Translations under genes and position numbers: made by a program
Assembly (NCBI GenBank): GCA_913775725.1
Contig: CAJYNG010000011.1
Location: forward strand, 246,577-310,576
Length of the DNA stretch: 64,000 nt
Direction of reading: 5' to 3'
Source: an uncultured Stenotrophomonas sp.
GTDB lineage: Bacteria; Pseudomonadota; Gammaproteobacteria; Xanthomonadales; Xanthomonadaceae
Shown here: positions 16,745 through 26,697 of the stretch, piece by piece
How the letters are laid out: the number at the start of each line of letters is the position of its first letter
Position numbering within the stretch: the stretch's first letter is position 1
Notes under the pieces: generated by a model
The model's input: only the letters and a program-made list of their open reading frames with translations
Database searches by the model: none
Told to the model about the DNA's origin: nothing

Positions 16745-18040
16745 ATGAAACCCCTGCAATCCCTGGTCGTGCTGTTGCTGGCCGTGGCCATCGGCGTGGT
16801 GGCCGCGCAATGGCTCGGCGCCGATGACCTCAACCGCTTCGGCGAAGTGACCCTGCGCTACGGCGGCTACGACTACCACAGCAACCTGCCGAAGGTGGCG
16901 CTGCTGTCGGTGATCGCGGTGCTGGTGCTGTGGCTGCTGTGGAGCCTGATCGCTGCACCGTTCCGCGCCTGGGGCCGCTACCGCCGCAAGCAGGGCCGGG
17001 TGCGCCTGATCGACGGCCTGCAGGCCTATGAGCACGGCCAGTGGCAGCGTGCCGAGAAGCTGCTGGACGGCGCCGCCAAGGATCCGGAAGTGAGTGCGGT
17101 GGCGCTGGCCAACGCCGTGCGTAGTGCGCAGGCGCGTGCCGATGGCCCCGCCGGCGAGGCGCTGCTGCAGCGTCTGGGCGAGAGCGATGCCACCCTGCAG
17201 GCACTGTTGCGCGCCGAACAGCTGCTGGCGCGCGACCTGCCGGTGGATGCGATCAACGCGTTGGATGTGGCGGCGATCCAGCCGCTGCCGCCGCGGGGTC
17301 TGTGGCTGCGTACCGAAGCGCTGGCACAGGCCGGTCGCGCCCACGAGGCGTATGGCCAGCTGGGTGCACTGCGCCAGAGCAAGGTGCTGCCGGCCGACGC
17401 CAACAGCGAACTGGAAGCACGCCTGGCCGCACAGGCGCTGCTGGAAGCGGCCGACGTCAATGCACTGGCCGCACAGTGGGAAGCCACGCCGAAGGCCCTG
17501 CGACCGACCCCGGACGTGGTGGGTGCGTATGCCAGCCGTGCGGTGGCCCTGAACTGGGATGAGCCGGCGCTGCTGGCATTGGAACACGCTCTGGACCAGC
17601 GCTGGGACGATGAGCTGGTGGCCTTGTATGGCCGTCTGCCCGCCGAGCGCCTGGCGACGCGCCAAGCCAACCTGGCGCGCTGGCGCAACGTGCACGACAG
17701 CTCGGCCGCGCTGCGCCTGGCACAGGGCCGCGTGGCACTGGGCCAGCAGCAGTGGGACGCCGCCGATGCGTTCCTGCACGAAGCCATTGCCGTGGGCGCG
17801 GGTGCACCGGCATGGGAAGCGCTGGGTGAACTGTTCGCGCAGCGTGGCGATCATGCGCTTGCCGCGCAGTGCCTGGCCAATGCGCTGCGCCTGCAGCGCG
17901 GCGAGGACAGCGTGGAACTGGTGCGCGGCACCGAAGCGCCGCTGCGTGCCACGGTGGAAGAGCAGCCGATCGCGGTGCAGCCGCCGGTGTATGACGCCAA
18001 CGAAGAGCGCGACGAATTCGGTAATCCGCGGTTGCCGTAA
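16745..18040 (+). CDS. hemY: HemY-like TPR membrane protein
   Basis: The 431-residue protein has two N-terminal hydrophobic helices (SLVVLLLAVAIGVVAAQWL and VALLSVIAVLVLWLLWSLI) flanking a GGYDYHSNLP segment conserved in the proteobacterial HemY family. TPR-like helical repeats follow to the end. This is the structural HemY of the hemCDXY operon, not the Gram-positive protoporphyrinogen oxidase of the same name. The last nine codons and stop lie in a 38-bp tandem duplication. Confidence 0.9.
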   Translation: MKPLQSLVVLLLAVAIGVVAAQWLGADDLNRFGEVTLRYGGYDYHSNLPKVALLSVIAVLVLWLLWSLIAAPFRAWGRYRRKQGRVRLIDGLQAYEHGQWQRAEKLLDGAAKDPEVSAVALANAVRSAQARADGPAGEALLQRLGESDATLQALLRAEQLLARDLPVDAINALDVAAIQPLPPRGLWLRTEALAQAGRAHEAYGQLGALRQSKVLPADANSELEARLAAQALLEAADVNALAAQWEATPKALRPTPDVVGAYASRAVALNWDEPALLALEHALDQRWDDELVALYGRLPAERLATRQANLARWRNVHDSSAALRLAQGRVALGQQQWDAADAFLHEAIAVGAGAPAWEALGELFAQRGDHALAAQCLANALRLQRGEDSVELVRGTEAPLRATVEEQPIAVQPPVYDANEERDEFGNPRLP

Positions 18041-18086
18041 GCATGGCTGACGAATTCGGTAATCCGCGGTTGCCGTAAGCATGGCT
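18011..18086 (+). repeat. 38-bp tandem duplication across the hemY stop
   Basis: Two identical 38-bp units (18011-18048 and 18049-18086) each start GACGAATTCGGTAATCCGCG and encode DEFGNPRLP plus the stop TAA. The first copy ends hemY and the second is untranslated. Confidence 0.95.
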
Positions 18087-18091
18087 GAGGT

Positions 18092-18118
18092 GTGCCGACC
18101 AACGGTCGGCACCCACCA
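18092..18118. repeat. REP-like palindrome (GTGCCGACC/GGTCGGCAC)
   Basis: GTGCCGACCAACGGTCGGCAC forms a nine-bp stem and is followed by CCACCA. The same unit recurs near 45380, and a related one (CGCCAACC/GGTTGGCG) lies at 18172-18189. Confidence 0.75.
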
Positions 18119-18123
18119 GAGAA

Positions 18124-18151
18124 AAAAACGCCGCCCATCGGGCGGCGTTTT
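18124..18151. terminator. Rho-independent terminator between hemY and thiolase genes
   Basis: AAAACGCCGCCC pairs with GGGCGGCGTTTT around ATC. It can serve both convergent genes. Confidence 0.88.
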
Positions 18152-18203
18152 CATGTGTGGAACCCGGTAGTCGCCAACCTTGGTTGGCGTGCGGTCGCAA
18201 CCG

Positions 18204-19484
18204 TCAGCGCTCGACGATCGCCACCACGCCCATGCCGCCGGCGGTGCAGATCGACACCAGCGCGCGGCCACCGCCGCTTTCAGCCAGCTGCTTGGCGGCG
18301 GTAGCGATCACACGTGCGCCGGTGGCGGCGAACGGGTGGCCGGTGGCCAGCGACGAGCCCAGCAGATTGATCTTGTCCGGGTCGATGCGGCCCATCGGTG
18401 CATCCAGGCCCAGGCGGTTGCGGCAGTAATCCTCGCTCTCCCACGCACGCAGGGTGCACAGCACCTGCGCGGCGAAGGCTTCGTGGATCTCGTAGATGTC
18501 GAAGTCCTGCAGGGTCAGGCCATTGCGCTTGAGCATCTCCGGCACCGCCACGGTCGGTGCCATCAGCAGGCCCTCGCCATGCACGAAGTCCACCGCAGAG
18601 ACATGCGCATCGCGCAGGTAGGCCTGCGGCTCATGGCCGTGCGCACGCGCCCACTCTTCGCTGGCCAGCAGCACGGCGGCGGCGCCGTCGGTCAGCGGGG
18701 TGGAGTTGGCGGCGGTGAGCGTGCCGCGGCCGGAGACCTTGTCGAACGCCGGCTTCAGCGTGGCCAGCTTTTCCAGCGAGGTATCCGGGCGCAGGATGTT
18801 GTCGCGCTCGACGCCACGGAACGGTGCGATCAGGTCGTTGAAGAAGCCGCGCTCGTAAGCGGCAGCCAGCTTCTTGTGCGACGACACCGCCCACTCGTCC
18901 TGCGAGTCGCGCGAGATGTTCCATTCCTTGGCCATGTCCTCGCAGTGGTCGCCCATGCTCTTGCCGGTGCGCGGCTCGGCCACGCCGGGGAACTCGGGCT
19001 TCAGTTCGGAGAACTTGAAGCCGGCGGTGAGCGCACGGATCTTGTCGCCGGTGCTCTTGGCACGGTTGGCAGCCAGCAGGCGCGCACGCAGCTTCTTGCC
19101 GTAGACGATCGGCACGTCGGACGTGGTATCGGAACCGCCGCCGATGCCCGATTCGATCTGGCCCAGCGCGATCTTGTTGGCGACGGTGATGATGCTGTCC
19201 AGCGAGGTGCCGCAGGCGCGCTGCAGGGTGATGCCCGGGGTCAGCGGCGACAGGCCGGAGGACAGCGTGGCTTCGCGGCCCAGGTTCCAGTCGCTGGAGT
19301 GCTTGATCACCGCCCCCATCGCCACTTCACCGAGCTGCTGGCCATGCAGGCCGAACCGTTCGACCAGCGCGCCCAGCGTACGGACCGACATGCCGAGGTT
19401 GCCGACATCCGAATACGCGGTGTTCTGGCGGCAGAACGGAATGCGGACGCCACCGAGGATGGCGACGGGACGAGCGTTGGGCAT
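18204..19484 (-). CDS. Acetyl-CoA C-acyltransferase (FadI-like thiolase)
   Basis: The 426-residue enzyme cleaves or forms 3-ketoacyl-CoA. Its catalytic elements are the nucleophilic Cys in LQRACGTSLDSI (about residue 98), His in IYEIHEAFAAQVL, a second His in SSLATGHPFAATGARV, and the C-terminal SICTAGGMGVV (C-x-G). The length and NLGMSVRTLG start fit the FadI/trifunctional-beta branch. No fadJ partner is adjacent. ATG 19484 (MPNARPVAIL) is chosen; ATG 19499 is five codons upstream. The frame extends far upstream through the divergent gene, which is an artefact of high GC. Confidence 0.9.
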   Translation of the reverse strand: MPNARPVAILGGVRIPFCRQNTAYSDVGNLGMSVRTLGALVERFGLHGQQLGEVAMGAVIKHSSDWNLGREATLSSGLSPLTPGITLQRACGTSLDSIITVANKIALGQIESGIGGGSDTTSDVPIVYGKKLRARLLAANRAKSTGDKIRALTAGFKFSELKPEFPGVAEPRTGKSMGDHCEDMAKEWNISRDSQDEWAVSSHKKLAAAYERGFFNDLIAPFRGVERDNILRPDTSLEKLATLKPAFDKVSGRGTLTAANSTPLTDGAAAVLLASEEWARAHGHEPQAYLRDAHVSAVDFVHGEGLLMAPTVAVPEMLKRNGLTLQDFDIYEIHEAFAAQVLCTLRAWESEDYCRNRLGLDAPMGRIDPDKINLLGSSLATGHPFAATGARVIATAAKQLAESGGGRALVSICTAGGMGVVAIVER

Positions 19485-19592
19485 GGAGATACCTGGCATG
19501 GATGAGGGTGTCTGCAACATGGCCTGCACGACGGAGCAGGCATAATGGAGCCAAGTGTAGCTGCCGCCCTGTGATGGGCCAACCGTGGAACC

Positions 19593-20480
19593 ATGAGCAA
19601 ACCCGACCCCGCGATGAATGCCCTTGGCGTGCTGGCCCTGGAACTGGCCGGCGGCGAAATCCCCCGCCAGGCGGTACTCAGCGCCGAACAGGCCGGTGAA
19701 CTGGCCGATCGCGTCGGCCGCGACCTGTCCAAGCTGGTGCCGCAGGTGGCCGAGCTGGACCTGGTGTTCGCCGCCGCCCATTTCGACCCGGCCGAAGTGC
19801 TGCGCCCGGGCTGGCCGATCCATCGCCGCCTGGAAGAACTGCAGATGCGCGCCCCGGGCCGCAACCAGGGCCCGCGCCTGCTGGCCTTCGGCACCGACGC
19901 CCAGGGTGACGTGCCGCTGCCCTTCCAGGCCGATGCCAGCCTGGTGGGCGGTGGCCTGCGCGTGGTGCCGTTCCTGCTGACCGGCAGCGACGTGGCCACC
20001 ACCAACGCTGTTGCCAACGCGCTGGAAGAAATGCTGCTGGCCAACGGCATGGCGCATGCCGATACCGCGCTGATGGCGCAGAACACGTTCGGCGCCCGCA
20101 TCGAGCACGCACGCTACTTCACCGTGAACGACCTGGCCGCGATGATGTCGATGCAGTACGACAACCAGGGCCTGGCCGCGCTGTGGCCGCTGATCGAGAC
20201 CGCGATCATGGCGCCGGGTGAGGACGAGTGGCTCAACGCCGCGCCCGAGCCCCTGCTGCGTTACACCCACGGCGAGGCACGCATGGCACTGTTCGACCCG
20301 GCCGGCTGGTGCGCGCACTACAACCACGGCAACAACGACTGCGATCGCCTGAAGGGCATCTACGAGCAGTTCCTGATGCGCCAGCGGCAGATGGCTGCGG
20401 TGCTGGAAGCGCACGGCGTGCCGGTGCTATTCGTGCACTGCGAAGCCGGGCAGGACGCACGCGAGCTGCTGGCGCGCTGA
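19593..20480 (+). CDS. Conserved-type protein of unknown function
   Basis: The 295-residue soluble protein has no signal peptide and no motif I can name. Notable segments are ELDLVFAAAHFDPAEVLRPG, GPRLLAFGTDAQGDVPLPF, GGGLRVVPFLLTGSDVATTN and a Cys/His-containing stretch CAHYNHGNNDCDRL that could bind metal. Regular codon use, a sensible start (MSKPDPAMNALG) and a terminator downstream support a real gene. It diverges from the thiolase gene. Confidence 0.7.
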   Translation: MSKPDPAMNALGVLALELAGGEIPRQAVLSAEQAGELADRVGRDLSKLVPQVAELDLVFAAAHFDPAEVLRPGWPIHRRLEELQMRAPGRNQGPRLLAFGTDAQGDVPLPFQADASLVGGGLRVVPFLLTGSDVATTNAVANALEEMLLANGMAHADTALMAQNTFGARIEHARYFTVNDLAAMMSMQYDNQGLAALWPLIETAIMAPGEDEWLNAAPEPLLRYTHGEARMALFDPAGWCAHYNHGNNDCDRLKGIYEQFLMRQRQMAAVLEAHGVPVLFVHCEAGQDARELLAR

Positions 20481-20501
20481 TAGGAAACGGCCGCCGCGTG
20501 T

Positions 20502-20568
20502 TGTAGAGCCGAGCCCATGCTCGGCTCAGGCCGCCGGAAGAGCAGCCGAGCGTGGGCTCGGCTCTACA
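20502..20568. repeat. Pair of inverted SMAG-type REPs
   Basis: TGTAGAGCCGAGCCCATGCTCGGCT (from 20502) is mirrored by AGCCGAGCGTGGGCTCGGCTCTACA (to 20568). Each is a GTAG-headed hairpin, and together they form a head-to-head pair, the usual arrangement of these elements in S. maltophilia. Confidence 0.85.
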
Positions 20569-20583
20569 GGAAGCGATGCAAAG

Positions 20584-20610
20584 AAAAACGCCGGCTTGCG
20601 CCGGCGTTTT
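20584..20610. terminator. Terminator after sodC and the 19.6-kb gene
   Basis: AAAAACGCCGGC pairs with GCCGGCGTTTT around TTGC. It suits the leftward sodC and the rightward upstream gene. Confidence 0.85.
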
Positions 20611-20631
20611 CCGTTTCCAGCAAAAGCGCCC

Positions 20632-21240
20632 TTACGGGGTCTTCTGGATCACCGCACACGCCAGGCGCGCGCCGGCGTTGCCGGTCGGCTGGGTCTTGTA
20701 GTCATCCGCATCGGCGTGGACGATCAGGCCTCGGCCAATGATGTCGAAGTCATCACCCTTGCCGATGTTGACGTTGCTCGACACCGGGCCGTCGATGGTG
20801 GCCACGCCCTTGTCGTCGGCCTTGATGTTGGGCATGTCGCCGCCGTGGTGCGGATCGGTGGCAACGTTGCCGTGATCCTGGTGGCCCGGGTTGAAGTGGC
20901 CGCCGGCGCTCATGCCATCCGGCGCGCTGCAGTCACCCTTCTCGTGGATGTGGAAGCCGTGCTCGCTGCCCGGCTTCAGGCCGCTGATCTGGCCGGTCAC
21001 GTGGACCTTGCCGTCGACCACCTTGAAGGTAACGCTGCCCTTGGCCTCGTTGCCCTGGGTCGGTGCCAGCTCGGCGCTGGCCGAAGCATCGGCGGCCGGT
21101 GCCGGTGCGGCAGCCGGTTCAGTGGTGGCAGCCGGCGCCGCCGGTGCGGTTTCCGCCTGCGGTGCGGCGGGCTGCTGGCCGCAGGCCGCCAGGCCCAGCG
21201 CGGCAATGGCGGCGAACAGCGACGTGTGGATCAAACGCAT
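20632..21240 (-). CDS. sodC: Cu/Zn superoxide dismutase, lipoprotein
   Basis: The 202-residue precursor has a lipoprotein signal ending in LGLAACGQQ, then an Ala/Pro/Thr-rich linker. The SodC domain has Cu ligands in GFHIHEKGDC, the Zn-loop His/Asp residues in GGHFNPGHQDHG and PHHGGDMPNIKAD, the C-terminal ligand GLIVHADADDY, and the disulphide Cys pair GDC...LAC. It dismutates superoxide in the envelope. ATG 21240 is the true start. A paralogue follows 31 bp upstream. Confidence 0.94.
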   Translation of the reverse strand: MRLIHTSLFAAIAALGLAACGQQPAAPQAETAPAAPAATTEPAAAPAPAADASASAELAPTQGNEAKGSVTFKVVDGKVHVTGQISGLKPGSEHGFHIHEKGDCSAPDGMSAGGHFNPGHQDHGNVATDPHHGGDMPNIKADDKGVATIDGPVSSNVNIGKGDDFDIIGRGLIVHADADDYKTQPTGNAGARLACAVIQKTP

Positions 21241-21271
21241 GGAATCTCTCCCTGGATGATGCCTGCAGTGA

Positions 21272-21841
21272 TCAGCGGACAACCCGGATCACGCCACAGG
21301 CGATGCGGACGCCGGCATTGCCGGCGGGCTGGCTGCGATAGTCGTCGGCGTTGGCGTGCACGACCAGTGCACGTCCGGCGATATCGGTGGCGGCGCCTCC
21401 GCCAAGGGTAACGCCCTTGAGGTGGATATCGACGTTGGCGCGGCCCTGGGCATCGGCACGCAGATTGTCCATGTCGCCCAGGTGATGCTTGCCGGTGCCG
21501 GCGCGGCCATGCGCAGCGCCACCGGGGTTGAAGTGGTTGCCGGCACTGCTCGCATCCACTGCGCTGCAGTCACCGCGCTCGTGGATGTGGAAACCGGCCT
21601 GCTGCATCGGCTGCAGGCCACCGATCAGGCCGGTGATGTGGATGCCACCGGGCTCCACCATCAGCGCGATGCGGCCACTGACGATGCTGGCCGAGGCCGG
21701 CGACAGATTGGCCTCGGCCTGTTTCGCGGCGCTGACCGCGACCGGCGGTGGCGGGGTGGGTTCAGCCTTCTTCGGCGCGCTGCCACAGGCAGACAGCAGC
21801 ACGGCGGCGGACAACGGCAGGATGGCAAAGGACAGACGCAT
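21272..21841 (-). CDS. Second Cu/Zn superoxide dismutase, lipoprotein
   Basis: The 189-residue precursor has a lipobox VLLSACGSA and a SodC domain with AGFHIHERGDCSA, GNHFNPGGAAHG, KHHLGDMDNLRAD and ALVVHANADDY, so all expected Cu/Zn ligands and the Cys pair are present. It is diverged from the downstream sodC. The 31-bp gap suggests co-transcription. The linker is shorter and Lys-rich (KKAEPTPPPP). The pair looks like an old tandem duplication. Confidence 0.92.
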   Translation of the reverse strand: MRLSFAILPLSAAVLLSACGSAPKKAEPTPPPPVAVSAAKQAEANLSPASASIVSGRIALMVEPGGIHITGLIGGLQPMQQAGFHIHERGDCSAVDASSAGNHFNPGGAAHGRAGTGKHHLGDMDNLRADAQGRANVDIHLKGVTLGGGAATDIAGRALVVHANADDYRSQPAGNAGVRIACGVIRVVR

Positions 21842-21934
21842 CGAAGACTCCTTGCAGATGACACTACGGACGGCATCGTCCATGAACGATCAACGGTTCG
21901 GCAAGCGCGCGCGAGGATCGCGTGCAGGGACCGT

Positions 21935-23375
<1,441 letters not shown>

Positions 23376-23383
<8 letters not shown>

Positions 23384-24434
23384 CGCGCGGGGCCTCCTCG
23401 GCGGCGGCGCCACTGACGATCGGCAGCAGCAGGGTGAACACGGTATGGCCCGGGCGCGAGCGGTAGGTCAGCGTGCCGCGATGCTCGCGCGCCACCTGCT
23501 GGGCCAGCGCCAGGCCCAGGCCAGTGCCTTCGGCGCGGCCACTGACCAGCGGCAGGAACAGGTGCTCGGCCAGTTCCTCGGGTACACCACGGCCGTCGTC
23601 GGCAATTTCCAGGCGCAACGCCAGCGTGTGCAGCTGCTCGGCGATGCGCACGCCATGCTCCACGCGGGTACGCAGGGTGATGTTGCCGGCACCGGCCTGG
23701 ATCGCGTTGCGCACCAGATTCCAGACCGCCTGGGTGAGGCGGTCGGCGTCGCCATGGAATTCGGGAATGCTGGGGTCGTAGTCGCGCTGCAGGCGCACCG
23801 CCCAGCCGGCTTCGCTCTCGGCCAGGCGCAGCACGCGCTCCAGCGCCGCATGGATGTTCAGTTCGGCATGCGGCGCGGCCGGGGCCGGCGACAGAAGTTG
23901 GTCGAGCAGGCCGTTGAGGCGTTCGATCTCCGAGCCGATCAGTTCGATCAGCTCGCGTTCGCTGGCATCGCGCTGGGCCGCGCGGCGGGCCAGCAGCTGG
24001 GCCGCGCCCTTCAGCCCGGCCAGCGGGTTGCGCAGCTCGTGGGCCAGCCCCTTCAGCGCCGCACTGAGCGCGCTGGGCAGGGCCTGGGTCGGGTCCAGCC
24101 CCGGGAATTCATCAACCGGATGCGCCTCCAGCAGCCAGCCGCCATCGTCGCGGCGGCTCATCCAGCCCTCGGCGAAGCGCGGCGCCTCGCCAGGCACCGC
24201 CAGCGCCAGCCGGTTCAGGCGCAGGCTGTCGCGCTCATCGCGGGCCAGGAAATGGGCCAGCGCCTCGCCCTGCACTTCCAGTGCAGCCAGCGGCCGACCC
24301 AGCAGGCGCCGGGCGCTGACGCCCAGCCAGCGGGCGAAGGCCGGATTGCACCCGGCAATGCAGCCATCGGCCCCGGCCCAGGCCAACGGCGTGCCCAGGG
24401 CATCGAGGGTCGGCGGGGGCGCGGGGTCGGACAT
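23376..24434 (-). CDS. ntrB: Nitrogen sensor kinase NtrB
   Basis: The 352-residue cytosolic kinase has an N-terminal PAS domain (LGTPLAWAGADGCIAGCNPA), a HisKA segment with the phospho-His in GLAHELRNPLAGLKGAAQLL, and HATPase motifs LVRNAIQAG (N box), IADDGRGVP (G1) and GTGLGLALAQ (G2). It phosphorylates or dephosphorylates NtrC under PII control. ATG 24434 is directly preceded by an NtrC-box-like palindrome that contains a -10-like TACATT, suggesting autoregulation from a leaderless promoter. Confidence 0.95.
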
Positions 24435-24451
24435 TGCACCAATGTAGTGCA
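24435..24451. promoter_or_regulatory. NtrC box / leaderless -10 at ntrB
   Basis: TGCACCAATGTAGTGCA (plus strand) fits TGCACC-N5-GGTGCA with one mismatch and abuts the ntrB start codon. Read leftward it also contains TACATT six bases before the ATG. NtrC bound here would repress its own operon. Confidence 0.55.
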
Positions 24452-24902
24452 AAACGCGGGTCCGGGGTCAGATCCCTTTCCGCCAGGAAAGTGGACGGAT
24501 TGGCAAAGTCTGTGCTCTTCGCACCAACTATGCTGAACTGGATAAGTACGAACTATGCCGAATGGCTCATTCAGCCTGGCTCTCGCTCCTGGCACCCCAA
24601 TCGGTAGAAGTCATTCCCAGTCGAACCAGGGCATAGTCATTGGGTACCTACGCTGCTGGCCTCTACGACAAGCCGACGTGCCCCTTGATCCAACTAGACC
24701 AGAAACTCGGCGCCACGCAACGGATATGTCGGCCACCGCCCAAGCCGCAACCGCTAGCCGAGATGCACCTTCAATCGATCAACGATATCCGAGGGTGAGC
24801 CTTGATGATCGCACAGCGGCCTTGCACGTCTTAATGAAGGCCGGGTAGGGGAGTGACAGCGCGCTTGTGAGCGCGTCCTTCTTCCCATTCCCGGCGCTAC
24901 GA
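24452..24902. other. Gap upstream of ntrB with half of a GGGGTC repeat
   Basis: About 450 bases without a gene. At 24464-24480, GGGGTCAGATCCCTTTC is half of the GGGGTC palindrome found complete at 42185 and 47485; the other arm here is degenerate. A plus-strand frame (24555-24848) has no motif or ribosome-binding site and I reject it. Confidence 0.45.
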
Positions 24903-25400
24903 ATGAAAAAGCGCGCCCTTGCCGCTGCGGCACTGTGCGTCCTCTTGGCCGTCGCAGTGTGGATGCACTGGCCTGAACCTGCAGGCGAGCAGGTTCAGGC
25001 CTATCAAACACTGCACGCGTTCGATTGCCGGTTGCTGCGAAGTGATGCGCTCGGCTTCGTGGCCGCGAAGGCCCAGGACGGTTTTGAACTGCACATGCGC
25101 TATTCCGAAGCCACGTCCTTCGAGATCCGGTGCAAGGGCGTTCGGGTGCTGGCGGTGGAAAACACATCGCCGCGCGTTGTGATCCGAATCCCTACGGATG
25201 CACTGCGGCGTGCGCCTGATATCGCATACCTGCACGCCAACTTCCGCCGTTGGCTGAGCCAGGACCCGAGCAGCGCGCGGTTGCTGGTGGCGCCTGACGA
25301 GCCGTCGTGGTTTGAGTCGAGGTTGCGTGGCGTCCTAGGGCGCGTGCCCCGCACGCAGCGGTGCGGGCTTGACGCTACCGTTGACCCGCACCGCTCGTAA
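24903..25400 (+). CDS. Small protein with N-terminal membrane helix, unknown function
   Basis: The 165-residue product begins MKKRALAAAALCVLLAVAVW, a single anchor or signal sequence. A soluble domain follows with two cysteines in FDCRLLRSDALGF and EIRCKGVRVLAVE, which could form a disulphide. It ends with a helix (APDIAYLHANFRRWLSQD) and a basic tail. Upstream in-frame sequence to 24867 lacks signal character, so ATG 24903 is used. It points towards the convergent permease genes. No family recognised. Confidence 0.55.
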   Translation: MKKRALAAAALCVLLAVAVWMHWPEPAGEQVQAYQTLHAFDCRLLRSDALGFVAAKAQDGFELHMRYSEATSFEIRCKGVRVLAVENTSPRVVIRIPTDALRRAPDIAYLHANFRRWLSQDPSSARLLVAPDEPSWFESRLRGVLGRVPRTQRCGLDATVDPHRS

Positions 25401-25449
25401 GGAACGGTGCGCCTGCAGAAGCACTGGCCGGATGACCGGCCAGTCAGCA

Positions 25450-26697
25450 TCACGCGCTACGCAGGATCGCCACCGGCGCTTCTTTGGCTGCTCGTCGGGC
25501 CGGAACATAGGCTGCGGCCTGGCCCAACAGAAGTACGGTCAGCACGCCAATCGCGAGAAATGGCGCCTCGATCCTGGCTACCTCGTAGTACCGGGCCACG
25601 GCCATGTTCAGGCCGATGGCCAGTGCGGTGCCGACAACAGAGCCGGTAGCGGTGAGAATCAGGTTCTCCACCAGGAAGTACCGCAGGATGTCGGATTTGC
25701 GGGCGCCCAGTGCGCGCCGGATACCGATCTGCCGATACCGCTTGCGGACCCAGAAGCTGGCCAGTCCATACACGCCCGTTGCGGTTACCACCAACAGCGC
25801 CAACCCGGAGCTCAGGAACATGATCGCCATGGTCTGATCGTGGCGGAAGTAGTCGGCGCGCAGCTCCCGGAACGAGGTGCTGCGGGCAATGGTGCGGTTC
25901 GCATCGCGTTGCGACAGCGCGGCCTCACTGGACGCAATCACGTCCGCCACTCGCCCATCCGCGGCACGGATGGCAAACATCACGCGAGGCCCGTCCGGAA
26001 TCAGCGGCAGAATGAGTGACATGTCATTGTCTGCATCGGTCTTCAGGACAGGCCGGGAAAGCGTCTTGACCACGCCGACCACCTGGATGGGATGCTGCGC
26101 GTCGGCATACAGGAACTTGCCGACGGCGCCGCCCTCCGGAAACAGCTTGTCCGCCAGTGCCTGCGACACAACGGCCTCGCTCGCCTTGTAGAGCCCGGCA
26201 TAGTCGGCGCTGGCCTCCATCGGAACGAATGCTCCCGCAGACAGGTCACGGCCGGCAACAAGGGTCAGGCCCAGCACCTTGGCGGCAGGCGACGATGCCG
26301 TATAGACAGTCGGTTCGGCCTCTACGATGCCGGAAATGTCATTGCCTTTAAGCGGCTTGTTGGTGAACCCGGCCGACCAATTGTGCTGGGCAAGCGGAAG
26401 CGACTCTGCTGCGATTACCTGTTCGACGCCTGGTTGCTGGCGGATGGCCTCCAGGTCGGTCCTGATCGAGGCTGCAGGGTTGGCTGCTGCAGGCCCCAGG
26501 TATTCGGTCTCGATGACGCCCAGGTTCGCCTCTTCCAGGCCCGTCTTATAGGTGAGGGTTCCCAGCCGCTCGGACAGCAGAAACGCAAGGTTCGTCACGC
26601 ACGCCGTGGCAACCAGCACCTGCACCAGGAGAATGGACGCGATGAAGCGGTTGCGGGTGAGCGCGCGGACGATAAGGGGGACTTCTGCAATGCTCAT
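25450..26697 (-). CDS. FtsX/MacB-like ABC permease, distal gene of the RiPP operon
   Basis: The 415-residue membrane protein has an N-terminal helix (FIASILLVQVLVATACVTNL) and a large extracytoplasmic MacB-type domain (about residues 45-280, with DLEAIRQQPGVEQVIAAESL and VAGRDLSAGAF). Three C-terminal helices contain the FtsX signature (YRQIGIRRALGARKSDILRY). It overlaps the preceding permease gene by four bases. Such permeases normally pair with a MacB/LolD-type ATPase for mechanotransmission, peptide or lipoprotein export, and none is encoded nearby. A role in export of, or immunity to, the modified peptide is inferred. Confidence 0.85.
   Translation of the reverse strand: MSIAEVPLIVRALTRNRFIASILLVQVLVATACVTNLAFLLSERLGTLTYKTGLEEANLGVIETEYLGPAAANPAASIRTDLEAIRQQPGVEQVIAAESLPLAQHNWSAGFTNKPLKGNDISGIVEAEPTVYTASSPAAKVLGLTLVAGRDLSAGAFVPMEASADYAGLYKASEAVVSQALADKLFPEGGAVGKFLYADAQHPIQVVGVVKTLSRPVLKTDADNDMSLILPLIPDGPRVMFAIRAADGRVADVIASSEAALSQRDANRTIARSTSFRELRADYFRHDQTMAIMFLSSGLALLVVTATGVYGLASFWVRKRYRQIGIRRALGARKSDILRYFLVENLILTATGSVVGTALAIGLNMAVARYYEVARIEAPFLAIGVLTVLLLGQAAAYVPARRAAKEAPVAILRSA

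Noticed and set aside
16616-18271. 551-codon minus-strand frame across hemX/hemY
   Set aside because: Shadow of high-GC coding DNA; no domain, and hemY is clear on the plus strand.
24555-24848. 97-codon plus-strand frame upstream of ntrB
   Set aside because: No motif, no ribosome-binding site, composition unlike neighbours.
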